A DNA stretch of 64,000 nt from Ascochyta rabiei (Eukaryota; Ascomycota; Dothideomycetes; Pleosporales; Didymellaceae): NCBI RefSeq assembly GCF_004011695.2, contig NC_082415.1, positions 744,001 to 808,000 of the forward strand, given 5' to 3'. Below the pieces are notes generated by a model. It was not told where the DNA came from, ran no database searches, and was given only the letters and a program-made list of their open reading frames with translations. Below, in pieces: positions 32,165-45,000 of this stretch. The position numbers and the translations under genes are program-made. Position 1 is the first letter of the stretch, and each line of letters begins with the position of its first letter.

Positions 32165-35100
32165 ATGTCGTGGCAACCCGAGGAACAGACGTTGAGGCAG
32201 CTGGCGCAGTGCCTCAAGGACTCGCTTGGAAGCAATGAGAATGCACGGAAGAACGCCGAAATCGTAGGTCAACCCCAGTTCTCCTTCTGTATCGAGTTGT
32301 TGAGCGGTTGCGCTGACATTTGGGGCGACACAGATGCTCAAGACAGCCAGGGCTTCGCCTGATTTCGACAAATACCTAGCATACCTCTTCTCGAGTAGCC
32401 ACCCTCCTTCAGGTGTCGATATGGACGGCAGCATATATTTCCAGGCGCGCGCTGCAGCAGCCATCATGCTGAAGAACGACGTGAAGGGGTCCTTGAAGAC
32501 CATGGACGAAGCCACAAAAAGTTATATCAAGAACATCATCATGGTTGGCCTGCAAGACTCGAACAAACAGATGCGTCTGTACGCCGGCAACGTCATCACC
32601 GAGGTCGTGCGCCAGGGAGGCATTATGGGCTGGCCTCAGATCCTCTCAGATCTCGTCAACATCGTCAGCAACACGAGCGGCAACGTCTCCGTCCAGGCGC
32701 AAGAAGGTGGCATGAGCGCGTTGTTAAAGATATGCGAAGACCACAGGAAAGCTCTGGATAAAGAATACCAGGGCCAGCGACCGTTGAGCTTCGTATTCCC
32801 GAAGCTCTTGGAGCTTACTACGAGCCCAATTCCTCGAGTACGCGCTGATGCGATAGCCGCGATCAACATCTTCATCCCCGACAAACTGCAAGTCGTGTTG
32901 TCCAACATTGACACGCTAATGCAACAGCTGTTCTCCATTGCAAGTGATTCAAGCGAGGATGTTAGAAAACAAGTCTGTCGAGCGTTTGTGCATGTCGCAG
33001 ACATTGCGCCAGAAAAAATGGTGCCGCACATGGAAGGCCTGGTTGACTACATGGTATCACAACAGCGCAGTAAGGACGACGAGGAGCTGGCTTTAGATGC
33101 CGCTGAGTTCTGGCTTTGCGTTGCGGAAGACGAAAGGATGCGCGATCATTTGGGCCCCTACCTGGCGAAGATCGTACCCGTGCTTCTGGAGAGTATGGTC
33201 TACAGTGAAGATGATGTCTTGCGACTCGAGGGTGAAGAGGAGGACTACGACGTCGACGATCGAGAGCAGGACATTCGCCCGAACTTTGCTTCAAGTAAAT
33301 CAGGCCGGATGACAACCAACGCCAACGGTGAGACCGTTCTCACCAACGGCGCAACTGCTGCCTTCACGGATGATGATCTCAGTGACGGCGAGATAGAAGA
33401 CTTTGACGATGACGATTCATTTGGCGACCCAGAAGACGCATGGAACCTACGGAAGTGCTCGGCCGCGGCACTGGACGTACTGGCAGGAGTCTTCCATGAG
33501 GCTGTCTTCGAGGCGACGCTTCCCTATCTCACAAGCAACCTCAACCACGCCGAATGGCCCAACAGGGAGTCAGCTGTCCTTGCTCTCGGTGCCATCGCCG
33601 ACGGCTGCATGCATGTCGTGCAGCCCCACCTTCCCATGCTCACTCCTTATCTCATCACGCTTTTGCAAGACCCGAAGCCTGTCGTTCGAAAGATCACATG
33701 CTGGACCCTCGGACGGTACTCTGGATGGGCAGCACGCTTGGATCAGGCTGGAAAGCAACAGTACTTCGAGCCCATCATGGATGGTATTCTGAAGAAGATG
33801 CTCGACAGTAACAAGGGCGTGCAAGAAGCTGCAGCATCAGCTTTCGCACACCTCGAGGAGAAGGCGAACACCCAGCTCGCTGACTACTGTCCAGTCATTG
33901 TTCGTCAGTTCATCCAATGCTTTGCGATGTACAAGGACAAGAACATGTACATCCTGTATGATTGTGTACAAACACTTGCAGAGCACGTTGGACCGGCGCT
34001 GGCGCAGGACGACCTTGTCGTCGTGCTCATGCCGGCACTCTTGCAGCGCTGGAGCAAGGTCTCCGATCACTCCAGGGAGGTAATACCTTTGCTCGAATGC
34101 CTGTCTTACGTTGCGACTGCGCTTGATCGCAAATTTTCTCAGTACGCAAGCGGCATTTTCGCTCGATGCGTCAGCATCATTCATCGAAATCTCCAGGAAA
34201 GCCAAATGGCGACAGAAAACCCGAATCTCGAAGTGCCTGACAAGGACTTCCTCATTACCGCGGTCGATCTCCTGAGCGCCATGATCCAGGCTTTGCCTGC
34301 ACAGGATAGTGCTCAATTGGTCGCTGGAACCCCCAATTTCTTCCAGCTACTGGCCATTTGCATGAGCGACTCCAACAACGATGTACGACAATCAGCATAC
34401 GCTTTGCTTGGTGATTGTGCCATTTGTGTTTTCGAGCAACTGCAACCTTGCCTACCTGCTATCCTGGAGATTCTTATTGTTCAGCTCGAGGCCTCCCCGG
34501 CTCATATTGGCCACGACGAGTCTGGATACTCGGTCATCAACAACGCTTGCTGGTCAGTAGGGGAGATTGCTATGCAGCAAAAGGAAGGGATGCAACCGTA
34601 TGCGGACAGATTGCTTCAAAAGATCGGCACAATACTTTTCGACCGCAAGGTGCCGGAGTCGCTGAACGAGAATGCTGCTATCGCCCTTGGCCGGCTCGGT
34701 ATAGGTTCTGCCCAGTACCTCTCTGTACATCTTGCTCAAATCGCGCCCGCCTTCCTCCGCGCAATTAGCAAGGTGACATGGAACGACGAGAAGGGCCATG
34801 CCCTCACTGGCTTCATGCAGATTGTTCTGGCAAACCCTGGCGCCATGGAACAGTCCCTTCTCGAGTTCTTCAGTTTGATGGCGTCTGCCGACCGAAACTT
34901 CGTCACCGGACCATCTGGTCAGCAATGTCGCGAGACGTTCAAGCAGGTTAGTAGACTTGATTACACTAGTATTGACACCACACTGACACCACCTACAGAT
35001 CATCCAGCAGTACAAGAGCATGATTCCGGACTTTGACAGCTTCCTCGGTGGCCTGCCCGGCGATCAACAAGCCACTTTCCGCGAGCTGTACGCTGTTTAG
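32165..35100 (+). CDS. KAP104: transportin / karyopherin beta-2 (Kap104)
   Basis: Three exons (32165-32263, 32334-34946, 34999-35100) give 937 aa, the usual length. Kap104 imports cargoes with PY-type nuclear localisation signals, such as mRNA-binding proteins, and responds to Ran-GTP. Seen: HEAT repeats throughout; the importin N-terminal region (FQARAAAAIMLKNDVKG); the acidic segment of the regulatory loop (EEEDYDVDDREQDIRPNF and DDDLSDGEIEDFDDDDSF) followed by WNLRKCSAAALDVLA, diagnostic of transportin rather than other importins; and the conserved C-terminal YKSMIPDFDSFLGGLP in the last exon. Exon 1 encodes the N-terminal helix MSWQPEEQTLRQLAQCLKDS. All three exons join in phase 0. No anomaly seen. 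Confidence 0.96.
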
Positions 35101-37486
35101 AAGCCACTATTCAAGGCTGGACAATATGGCGGGTCTATCCCCGTTCCTTGACTTAGCAGAGGTAGCTTTCTATCCCTTCATACGTGGGCCAACGTTGGAT
35201 TGATGATGAAAAGTTAGAGGAAGAGGAGGATATCAAAAGCGGGACAAAATGGGGGGGGGGGGGGGGCATGTACTGCGTGCAGAAGGAAACGAGCAATGAG
35301 CATTTACGAACGACAAGGGAGGTTCCGGCATCTATAGACATTTTCCAGCGACTTTCTGCTACCTAGGCGGGCCTCTCAACCACTTGGAATGGGGCCATGT
35401 TTTCATGCTCGTGGAGGTGGCTTACGTGCAGCAGCGCATCATTCACCGGCGTTCATTCAGCCTGCTGGTTGCAGCACACCACCGTCACCATCACCATCAC
35501 CACCATCCGTAGTCTACAGTCCATAGTCCATAGTATAGCAGTAGATAGAAGTGAATTTTGCACGCTTCCGCATCGCGAGCGGAGATGATCACACACGATT
35601 GGCCAGTCTCTGCATCCCCGCTGTGAGTTTAGAAATGCACGCACAGCTAGCCCACACTTCCTCCCAGTCACTCGAGTATTTGCACAAGTCAACACATGGC
35701 GACGCGGGACGCCGAACACCTACAGACGCCATCTGTCCGTCGTCCTGGCTCGACCGATCCGATCTGATGGGGGGAGGGGGGCACCCAAACGGGACCGAAC
35801 GGCAACGGCGTGCGCTCGGCGCGGTTTGCGCGGGTCCCGAGACGGCGGTTGAACCGGCGGCAGGCAAGCGCCGATACGTTAGCACGTCCCTGGAGAGTCT
35901 GTGCACGCCGGCGGCACCGCACCGCACTATACCTACCTACCCCTGTTTTGTTTGTTTGTTGTACGGGGACAGCCGAGCCGGGTCCGAGGGTTCGTACGTG
36001 GCGAAAGAGCCGGAGACGTTGTACTAACTAGTAGGCAAGGAGGCATTGTTTTGATGGATGCATGCACGCACGCACGCGGCTCCTTTGTTCGCCTCTGGAG
36101 CGTTTGGACATGGATTCGACGGTGCTGGGCGTCTCTGTGGTATTTTTTTTTCTTTTTCTTTTCTAGTGCGCGGGTTCTCTATTGGTCGCTGGCTTTCGCT
36201 CCCCCCCGACTGAGCGTTGGGGTTGTTTTTGTCCAATGGTGATCAGCGCGGTGGAATGTGGGATCAGCAAACTGTGGCGCTGATCTCTTGCGGTGCGAGG
36301 GCGAGTCGTGCGACGGTTGCGAGTTTCCTGCAGATTGGTGCTTTTCGTGCGGGCATGGGAGGGGTCTGCAGCTTGATTTTCGCAATTTGGGGAGGGTTGG
36401 TGGGGATGTTTTTTTCTCCTGGTGTTCGTCTGGTTTGGCTGTCCTGCAAATCTCGGTGAGGCGCTGGGGGGGCAATGTTATGCTAGGATAAGCCGAGGCT
36501 GTTACAGCAAAAGTGGTCGAAGTGGCAAAGCCGGCTCTTTGCTTGACTAGGACGACTGGAAAAATGGAGGCAGTTGGATGGCGGTGTGATGATTTTCGAA
36601 TTGGAGTTTGCTCGTCTCGTGGCTTAGTGTGTTTCCAGTCCGCTCGCATGACCTCTTCATGCATCATCTACATAGTACTCTGCGAGATTCAAGAAGCCTC
36701 GGTGAAATCTCACCGGAGGCCCTTTGTATGCGCGAGTCGGTGGTTGTCCTGCGGCTCATGCGGCCCATGACTGGTTGCAAGGGATCATCCATGCTCGGCA
36801 GCACGCGAGCCATGCAGGTAATGATTGTGCGCATGTACCGGTACAGTAGGCAAGAGGGCTGCTCGACACTGCATGCGGATGCAGGTATGCGTCTTCCCTT
36901 TTGCTGACTGAGCAAGCTCCAGTGCAACCATCCCGATATGGATCGTGAGGATGGAAGCAAGGAAGGGAGGAAGATCCATGCTCCAGTCCACGCGAGGAAC
37001 ATGGAACAAGCGGCTATAAATATACAGCCGCTATGGCGTTCACCGTGACAGACGACCACTCACGGTCAGTCGGCTCGCTCTACATCTGGGGTTCTGTCCA
37101 GGTAGGCCGGCCAAGGATGCGCGTGCAGTGGTGCGGGATGGCCGAAGTTGACTATTAGCGCGCCTCGAATTTTTCATGTTGATGGCAGTGCGCGCAGTGG
37201 AGAATCGGAGCAGCTATCAAGTAGTCGCAGGTAAAGCATTACTATATTCGACTCGACACCCGGGGGTTATGTTTCACGGTAGGAAGGGACGGAGACGGGA
37301 GGAAATACACTGACTGCACGCGCGCAAAGGCGAAAGACGCGCGGTGTGGTCAATGGATGAATCGTGGGAGGACATGTTTTGTGTAGCCTGGCACTGTTCT
37401 GAAAGGTGCAGTTGGCCGCGCCGTCGATAGAGCAGGGTTGCACTTATTTAGAACTGGGCGCTGGTGGATTGGGCAATATCTGGAGA

Positions 37487-37660
37487 TGGATTGATTGATT
37501 GATGGACTGATGGACTGAGTGGCTGAGTGACTGAGTGATTGATGGACTGATGGACTGAGTGACTGAGTGACTGAGTGATTGATGGACTGATGGACTGAGT
37601 GACTGAGTGACTGAGTGACTGAGCGACTGATGGATGGATGGATGGATGGATGGATGGCTG
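37487..37660. repeat. 40-bp tandem repeat ending in a GATG tetramer run
   Basis: Three copies of a 40-bp unit starting GATTGATGGACTGATGGACT and finishing with GAGTGACT-type octamers, followed by about six GGAT units. It is a nested array: GACTGAT and GACTGAGT heptamer/octamer sub-units make up the larger unit. Both strands give long artificial frames (SLSHSVTQS-type) across it. Confidence 0.93.
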
Positions 37661-38185
37661 CTGCTGACCGTGTTGGGCGGCTTACGCGCAGCTGTGTATG
37701 CATTGGTTGCGCTGTGGCTCAGCCATGTCATACCTGCCACGACGAGCTGTCAGCAGGATCCAAGGGCAGACTTGACTTGCGCTGATGCAGTCAACGAGCT
37801 TCAAAGAGTTGATTCCTAAGAATAGGTTGCGCCATCACCTGACTCGTCACTAGCCTACATATTCTGTCGCCTGCACCTACCCGCGCGCACCTGCCATGAC
37901 ATGGCAGAGCATGGTCATCGTACCTCGGTCTTTCTGTGGCATCGTTGAATATTGGCTGTCAACACCCTGTTTCCAAGTGCGGCACGTCGCGCCTCGTGTC
38001 TGCTGCTCACTGCTCCCCTAACAGTCTCATGGCCTAACAGCCCTGTACCAGCAGCAGGAGATGGCTCAGCTGCCTTAATTCGCTCTCACAAACCCGTGCA
38101 TCTACTGCTTCGTGTTGCACGGCACGTTGCGGGCATGTGCAGGTCCAATGCAGTGGCTCGCCTAGGCTCGAATTGTGGCTGCGAG

Positions 38186-38238
38186 GTAGACGACAGGCGA
38201 CAGGCGACAGGCGACAGGCGACGGGCGACGGGCGATGG
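38186..38238. repeat. GACAGGC/GACGGGC heptamer array
   Basis: About seven tandem heptamers; the left part reads GACAGGC and the right part GACGGGC, so one substitution has spread through part of the array. Confidence 0.9.
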
Positions 38239-38453
38239 GTAACCAACTTGCATAGAGTACTCCATGAGCTGGGTGCCTAGTCTAGCGAATCCTTCTGGTA
38301 CTGCCAATTTGGGAGCCTGGAGATGCATGGGCTGGCGGGCAGGCTGCATCGACCATCTCAGGCTATCAGCGCAGGGTGGCAGATCGGCAAGGCGGTGGGT
38401 TGGAGTAGCATTGTCACGACGGACCATGCAGGATATCATGATCAGCAGCAGTA

Positions 38454-38466
38454 GCATCATCATCAC

Positions 38467-38512
<46 letters not shown>

Positions 38513-38513
38513 G
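38454..38513. repeat. ATC trinucleotide microsatellite
   Basis: About 19 ATC units with a single CACCATC interruption near the left end, preceded by an imperfect AGCAGTAGC stretch. Confidence 0.95.
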
Positions 38514-38735
38514 TTGCTTGCAGGAAACATGGCGTGAATGAGGGGCGGAGGCTTCTGGCTGGTGACTGACTATACTTTGTGAGGAAGCGGGCAAGCACGG
38601 CGCACAAGGGGCCAAAAATAGCCTCGAGGCCCCGGCAGTCCCTGTCACCAACGTGGGCCGCTTTTGGGTTTAGCGCCATGCACGCTGCTGCATGGTCCCA
38701 TCGTCTGATTCGCCCACCCCGGAAGGCAGAGTGCA

Positions 38736-38840
38736 TTGCTCGCTGTTGGTCGCTGTTGGTCGCTGTTGCCCGCTGTTGGTTGCTGTTGGTCGCTGTTGCC
38801 CGCTGTTGGTCGCTGTTGCCCGCTGTTGCCCGCTGTCGCT
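38736..38840. repeat. GCTGTTG-based decamer array
   Basis: About ten tandem units of CGCTGTTGGT alternating irregularly with CGCTGTTGCC. It gives repetitive frames on both strands (LLVAVGRCC and NSDQQRPTA types), which are not genes. Confidence 0.92.
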
Positions 38841-40277
38841 GTACACAGAAGCTCTCTTGGGCTTCCATGCAACACCATGGCGAGCGACTCTCCTGGCGTC
38901 GCCACTCGTCAGGCGCCCGCTCCGCCAGCAGCTGGTCCGCTCGTCCTTGTCTTTGCCCATCACTCGGCCCTCTCTCTCACCCTCTCGCTTCTGGGGCCGA
39001 TGGCCTGCACCACACCCCGCATGGCCCGTGGTTTCCGTTTTTGCGCCATTCACTCGCCTCACTCGATTCAGAGCCTCCGCTCTGTACGCTGCTGGTGGGC
39101 ACTTGCTGCTCTTCGGCAGACGCACCCACTGCGAGTGCAGCTTTGGCCCGTGTACCATGGCATCTGCACGCCCCAATAATGACGCCCTTCAAGCTACCGT
39201 CCGTCTCCATACAGACGACAGGGGGGTCGGTCAGAGAGGGGCCACCCCCAGCAGTCGGCCGGCGGCGGGCAGAGGCGTTCACTGCGCGGCCCGGGCTTGC
39301 CCTGCTGCTTGCCCTGCTGCTTGCTTGCTCACGTCCCATGCCTCGAATACATTCATAGCTGCCCAGGGCGAGCAGCAGCCACACCTACTAGGTACACACG
39401 GCTGCTCAAAAGGGAAGGGCCCACGGCTCTGCATACTGCTCAAGCGTTACAGTAGCTACACTACCCGGCTAGCCCACTACCGTGTATGCCACCATGTCAC
39501 TATGCCACTGTGCCATGCTCGCCGAGCAAGCGCCAGAAGCTACAGCCAGAGCCAGCGGTGAATCAGTCCTTCGCTCGCTGGCTGTAGCTCCCGCACCCTT
39601 CACTAGCCTCTCCCGTCACGCCGTCTCTACCGGCTGCCACACTGTTCCCCTTCCGCCGTTCGTGGCGTCACTGCTATTTGTGTGGACGCTACCACTCTCT
39701 AACCGTGGTTGGCTCCGTCTTGACGTCTCAGGGCCTTCTGTTGCGAGCTTGCAACCAAGCTCTAGCCGCTCTAGCGCTTCTGCTTCCGCCCAAGTTCTCT
39801 TTGTCCAAACGCGGTATGGCCCGGCCACCTTGCAGGGGGGCACGTTGCATACTCTTGACCTTTTTCCGCTGTCACTTCATCCTGTCGCACCTCCGCCGGG
39901 GCCTCGCTAGCTCTGCGTCAATACTTCTCAGCCCTAGGTTTGTCTAAGCTTCCTATCTGCGCTCTGTCGTATATATCACCAAACCGGCCCGGCCTCCAGC
40001 GTCCAAAACACCTTCCTGTCACCGGTCTACGACCACATTACTCTCGCTTCAACATCTCGCCTACCAGTGTTGGCAACCCGCATATACTCAGCCCCCCACC
40101 AACTGACCCCCCCCCCTCTCTCTCTCTCTCTTTCCACCGCGTCCAGTATTCTAGGGAAACACTGAATACAACGTTATCAACCCCGGAACACACCACTCGA
40201 AACCAAAAACCCTTCGAGGACACTGCACGGTCCGATTCTCACATTCGCTCAGAAGCTTCAAGTCATCGTTTCACTCA

Positions 40278-42072
40278 ATGGCTGGTCCAGGCGGCGGCCC
40301 TTCGAGGCGCAGTCACACAAAGTCCCGAAAGGGCTGCAAGACTTGTAAAAGGAGACACATTCGCTGTGACGAAACCTTCCCACAATGGTACGTCTTGATC
40401 CTGGCTTCAAGTGTTGGCAGCACTGACTTCTCCGCAGTCGCAATTGCACAAAGCACCAAGTTCGGTGCGATTACATGGACAGCCCCACTGCCATGATGCC
40501 CGAATCTCCACAAGCCCTGCAGCAGCCCAACCTTCTTTGGACCCCAGAGATTGAGGCTACCATCGAGCAGTGGAGGCAGACTGGAGAGTTCCCCTTCCCC
40601 GAACTTCGAATCTATCCACAACCCCAATGGCGTGCCTATGCAAAAACCGACCTCCGTTTGATCCACCATCTCTCTTCCATTACGAACGAAATGTTCAGGA
40701 ATCGAACCTCCAAAATGACGCTGTGGGCTGACATGATGCCGAAGTGAGCAGCCAACAAATCCTCCGCCCCCAACAACTCGAGTGGCTGACAGCTTCCAGA
40801 TTCTTGAGCATCGCGGCCTCTCATCCTTTCGTCATGCACTCCATCCTCGCTTTCTCCGCCTCCCATCTAGCCTGGATCTCACAATGTACCGAAACACGAA
40901 ATCTGGCTTTCCACCACGCAAGCATCGCGCTGAAGGGCTTGCACGACGGCATCTCGAGCTTCACTAAGCTGAACTCGGACGCAGTGCTGGCTTCGTCTCT
41001 CTTACTGGCTTGGCAAGCTACTGACTGGAGAGGTTGGGCTTCACTCGTCACGGGTACCAAGACCGTCATCCAATCCATGCAGTCTTGGAGACACGAGTCT
41101 CTGTTCGCAGACTACATCGCAGAGCACAGCCCAATGCCTAACAGGCACTTCATGAACCCTGTCAGCACACCGGTGTCCCAAGAAGCGCGCGCGCAGCAAT
41201 TGAACACACTCACGGATATCCACAACTCACTGCAACGCATGCAACCATACCTCAGCCGCAACGACCAGGAAACAAAATGGGTTGATCAGTTGAAAGGGTA
41301 CCTCGATCGTTTACGAGCGTCTAGCCAAGCGCAGGCGCCTGAGGAGCAGTTCAACCAGCTTTACGCGCTTCGCAAATGGCTCTTCTGGGTACCCATATCC
41401 CTCCTTTCCGCGAAACGCGGGGACGTCAACGTCCTGTGCGTTCTGGCTCATTTCTATGCAACTGCGCTAGCATTGGAACCCATGTTTCCGGATGTGGCTT
41501 CCGTTTTCGTCTCCCATCTTTCCCTTGTCCCATTAGAGGAGATTGTCACCGTTATACAGGGGTATCAGGATCCTAGGTACGACTCAAGGATTCAGACCAT
41601 GTCCTACTTGGTACAATTCCCCATCGACGTGGTCTCATCCTATAAAACCAGAAGAGAATGGACACAGCAGCACATGACGGCCGTCTCTCCGACGCAACAC
41701 TCATCCTACGCCCTGGAAACAGTCAACCTGGACCTCGAGAACCAGATTGCACAATACAGCTACGGCCAAGCCCATAGCCTTAGCCCAGTCTTTGCGCCAT
41801 CGCCTTTGGGACTCTTGCCGCCTGGGATGGCTTCTACGCCGAGCTCCCCGTTCCTCGACGTTCCACGAACATCGGCAGATGGCTATGGGTCAAGCAGCTA
41901 CGCTACGAGTAGCTACCCACCTAGCAGCTACGCGTCCAGCAATTATGCATCTCCATTAGGCTCACCCGCCAATGTAATACTACCGCCATATGCGGCGCCT
42001 TCAGAACATGCATATCATTATGGAATATCTGGATATACCAGCGGGTTCGTGGCTACACCTATCTGGACGTAA
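40278..42072 (+). CDS. Zn2Cys6 transcription factor, Upc2-like with DUF3468-type C-terminal domain
   Basis: Three exons (40278-40387, 40438-40743, 40800-42072) give 562 aa. The zinc cluster GCKTCKRRHIRCDETFPQC-RNC-TKHQVRC spans intron 1 and keeps perfect CX2CX6CX6CX2CX6C spacing. The middle (DLRLIHHLSS, FLSIAASHPFVMHSIL, FSASHLAWIS) matches the Upc2/Ecm22-like class, often called sterol uptake control proteins, though most filamentous members regulate other things. The last 100 residues are Ser/Tyr/Pro-rich with repeated SSYA-type motifs, a likely activation region. Intron 2 contains an in-frame stop and a clear GTGAGC donor, GCTGAC branch and CAG acceptor; splicing restores PKFLSIA. The long repeat-rich upstream region suggests complex regulation. 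Target genes cannot be read from sequence. Confidence 0.9.
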
Positions 42073-45000
42073 ACGGACGCAGACTGAACGATACCCCAGG
42101 AACAGCAGACTTGCTTATCAGCCTCCCTCCAGCGCAGCGTCTGTGGGCGAGTATGCGACGCACCCAGTACCAGGCACGCAGGTTCCTTCTCAATACAACG
42201 ACGCTGGAAGCTTGTAGGGCCGGCTGAAGGTGATCAAATGATCACGCCAAGCAGAACAACTCTTTACCTACGACGACGACGAAGCTACGGCGGATGCAGC
42301 AGCAGGCACTTCCTGTACATTTTGGCGCGTCTTATCACAACCATCTGGCGGCGAAGCGCAGGCTATAGCAGCAGCCACTTGGATGGTCTCGGCGCCATTC
42401 CATCGGTGCAGTAGCTTCATTTGAAGATTCAGCGAGCGGTCATTCCTCGCAACACACATGGCTCTAGCAGGGTGGTGTCCGCCAATGACTAGGCTAAGTC
42501 AGAAAGCGTTGCCAAACCTTTCGAGCGGCATAGCACATAGGAACAGGAACGGCTCATGCACGCACGCACGCGCATTTGACGAACTTTCACGACGATTTAC
42601 GACTGCATTTCTCGGCGCCGATCCTTTTAGTCTTGACACGAGCGTTTGCACATTTGTTTGAGCGACAGGAGACTCGATTGTAGATGGACTCCCTTGTACA
42701 GAAAGAGCAGGCTAGGAAGCAAGAAACGCCAGGGGTGTGTGCAGGAAGATGCGACACGGGCAGCGGGACAAGAGATTTCCTACCGTAGGCGTGGTGGAAT
42801 GCATGGGCAGGCAGATTTAGGGTGGGCTCCTTTTGAACTGGCAGCGTTCTAGCGCAAACGCTGGCATGTGTTTCCCAGTTTTGCGCTGCAGCGTCGTTGT
42901 GGTCTGATGGAGAAGGATCGGCCCCAAAATAAGCAGCCAATGAAGACTCTCCGCCACCTTTTGCTTCGAAATTCCAAACTCTCTGCCACCACAGACGCTT
43001 ACTTACGTGCGTACGTACGTACCATGACGATTCTGCGATGCGACCCTTGGCGCGATAGGTTGAATCAAGTGCGTCCCCTTTACTGGAGGTTATTTATCAC
43101 CGAAGACGCCTGTCCAGGTTCAGAAGGCTGACGTTCACGCTCACGTTCACGCTCACGCTTACCCTCACGCTCACGCTCACGCTCACGCTCACGCTCACGC
43201 TCACGCTGCTCCCAACGTACGCTACACGGATTACGCGAATCACGCGAATTACGTGCAGCAAACGTGATGTCATTGTATCGTTCCGAGCACCAGGAGCCTG
43301 AATGGTGGCTGGGTACGGCCGTGTGAACGATCGGCAGAAACCAAGTCCTAGTTTCACGCCTTTGTGCCGCTTCGATGTAGTGGTTGTGACTGGAGGGCTG
43401 GAGGGCGCTGGTGGCAGGTATAGCCACAGGTGTAAGCCTGTGGAGATCTGGACCGGTGAGCCACGCGTGGCAGACCCGAGGTTGACAGAGAGGCGCTCCC
43501 AGGCTGTTCCCAGGGCGGCTGCCGCAACTTGTAGAAGAACAGTATCAAGGGTTCCTCGTTTCTGCATCCTTGTGCAAAGCGCTGCTTTTGGGCATGCGAG
43601 GCAGGGCAGGAGCGCGGCCTCGTAGCCAAACGGGGACTCTTCCGCCGATACTAGATCTGCTGCAAAGTAGAGAAATGGACCCGGGTTCGCTCTTGAGGGT
43701 GCGTTCTTAGAGTTTGCGCCCACACACGAGGCAAGCCGGCCGCACTGGGCTACTGGACGACCTGTGTTTCTGAGCAGCTCTCGGCCTACACAGCGAGAGT
43801 TGTCTCCGATATCCTCTCGCAAGCTTGAGCGCTTCCCGCCTAGTCGCACCTTGAGACCGGCAAGTGCCGCAAGCACTAGCGACTCAGCGCACGGCCCTCT
43901 GCATCCGTCTCAAGTTCCGCCAGCTGCGGTTCCCGTCCGCGCCGGCGCTCCACCCCCTCCACCCCCTCCACGACGGCCGCCATCTCGCCTAAAATCCCTA
44001 CTGTGTACGTTCAAATCATCCTGTCCGCTTCCACGGCGTCATGGACAACACGCACACCACCGACGGACCGCTGCGACGCACTGCCGAGCTTGGTCGCTCT
44101 CGCACTCTCGACAATAGCCCCTGACTGACGGGAGCTTTCTAGCTAGCCATCTATCTGTGAGCTTGCTACGGTTGCAGCCACACTTTCACAAGTCCTAGCA
44201 CAGTCCACGTTGTAGCCACATTCTCCGCCCTGCAGACACGCGGACTTTCGACCAATCGCAGGAGCCTTCGCCCGATGCCCGCCAAGGCCCAGAAGGGAAA
44301 CAAAGCCACCGGACCCGCGTCAGCCACCATCCAAGAACCTGTCCGAAATCGACGGATGCACGCTCCTAGCCTCAACACGCTTCCGGTTGTTCCCCTTCCA
44401 CGCAACTCTGACATCGCCGATCCTTCTAGTGCTTCTGGTGCACGGCAATTTCCACGTCGCTCATCATGGCATGCCTTTCAACATCTCGGAGCGAAACTTG
44501 CCTCAGTGCTATCAGTCGTTTCAAGATACGAAACACTGGATGCATGTCCATGGGAGAGTCCAAATCCGCCTCGTGGGAGGCATGTTTGCCCAAGGCATCG
44601 ACGCCGCGCCAACGCTAGCGTCGTAACGCCTAATGATTAGACCTACGTATCCAGGACCCGAGCATGGCGCGGCGTCGACATGTGTCCGGCAGCTTCTTGC
44701 CCAACCTTGATCCACCATGGGTCATCAACGAGCTCTCGCCTGTTCGACATACGTACATTATCGTACGATGCAGCATGACGCTTCGCGCAGCTGCAGCGAG
44801 ATAGAGATACCGGAGAGCGCGCCATTTCCGCCCTGCTTTGGCTGGTGGGTACATTATGAAGTGTCGTCGATCCAGCTCCATGGTCAACGTCTCCTGGCCC
44901 GTCCTGTATAGAACGCCCTAGGGACAGGATGCTCTGGAAAGCTCAAGATTTCGACGATGCGGGAAGCGGGAAGCGGTGTGCACAGCTACGCAACTCTCAA

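Larger units (their letters stand above)
35101..40277. other. 5.2-kb gene-free region rich in simple repeats
   Basis: No recognisable gene on either strand. It holds a poly-G run (about 35252-35268), the 40-bp repeat at 37.5 kb, GACAGGC heptamers at 38.19-38.24 kb, an ATC trinucleotide run at 38.45-38.51 kb and GCTGTTG-based repeats at 38.74-38.84 kb. Most open frames are by-products of these repeats. The right end (39.9-40.27 kb, C/T-rich) is promoter and leader of the regulator at 40278. An unusually long regulatory region or an unrecognised non-coding transcript is possible. Confidence 0.6.

Noticed and set aside
37350..38868. Repetitive frames (SLSHSVTQS type and NSDQQRPTA type)
   Set aside because: They are translations of tandem simple repeats and change with register; no unique conserved core.
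44275..44640. 121-codon frame starting MPAKAQKGNKATG
   Set aside because: It has a plausible start but no recognisable domain or intron, and an equally open overlapping frame; not enough to call a gene.
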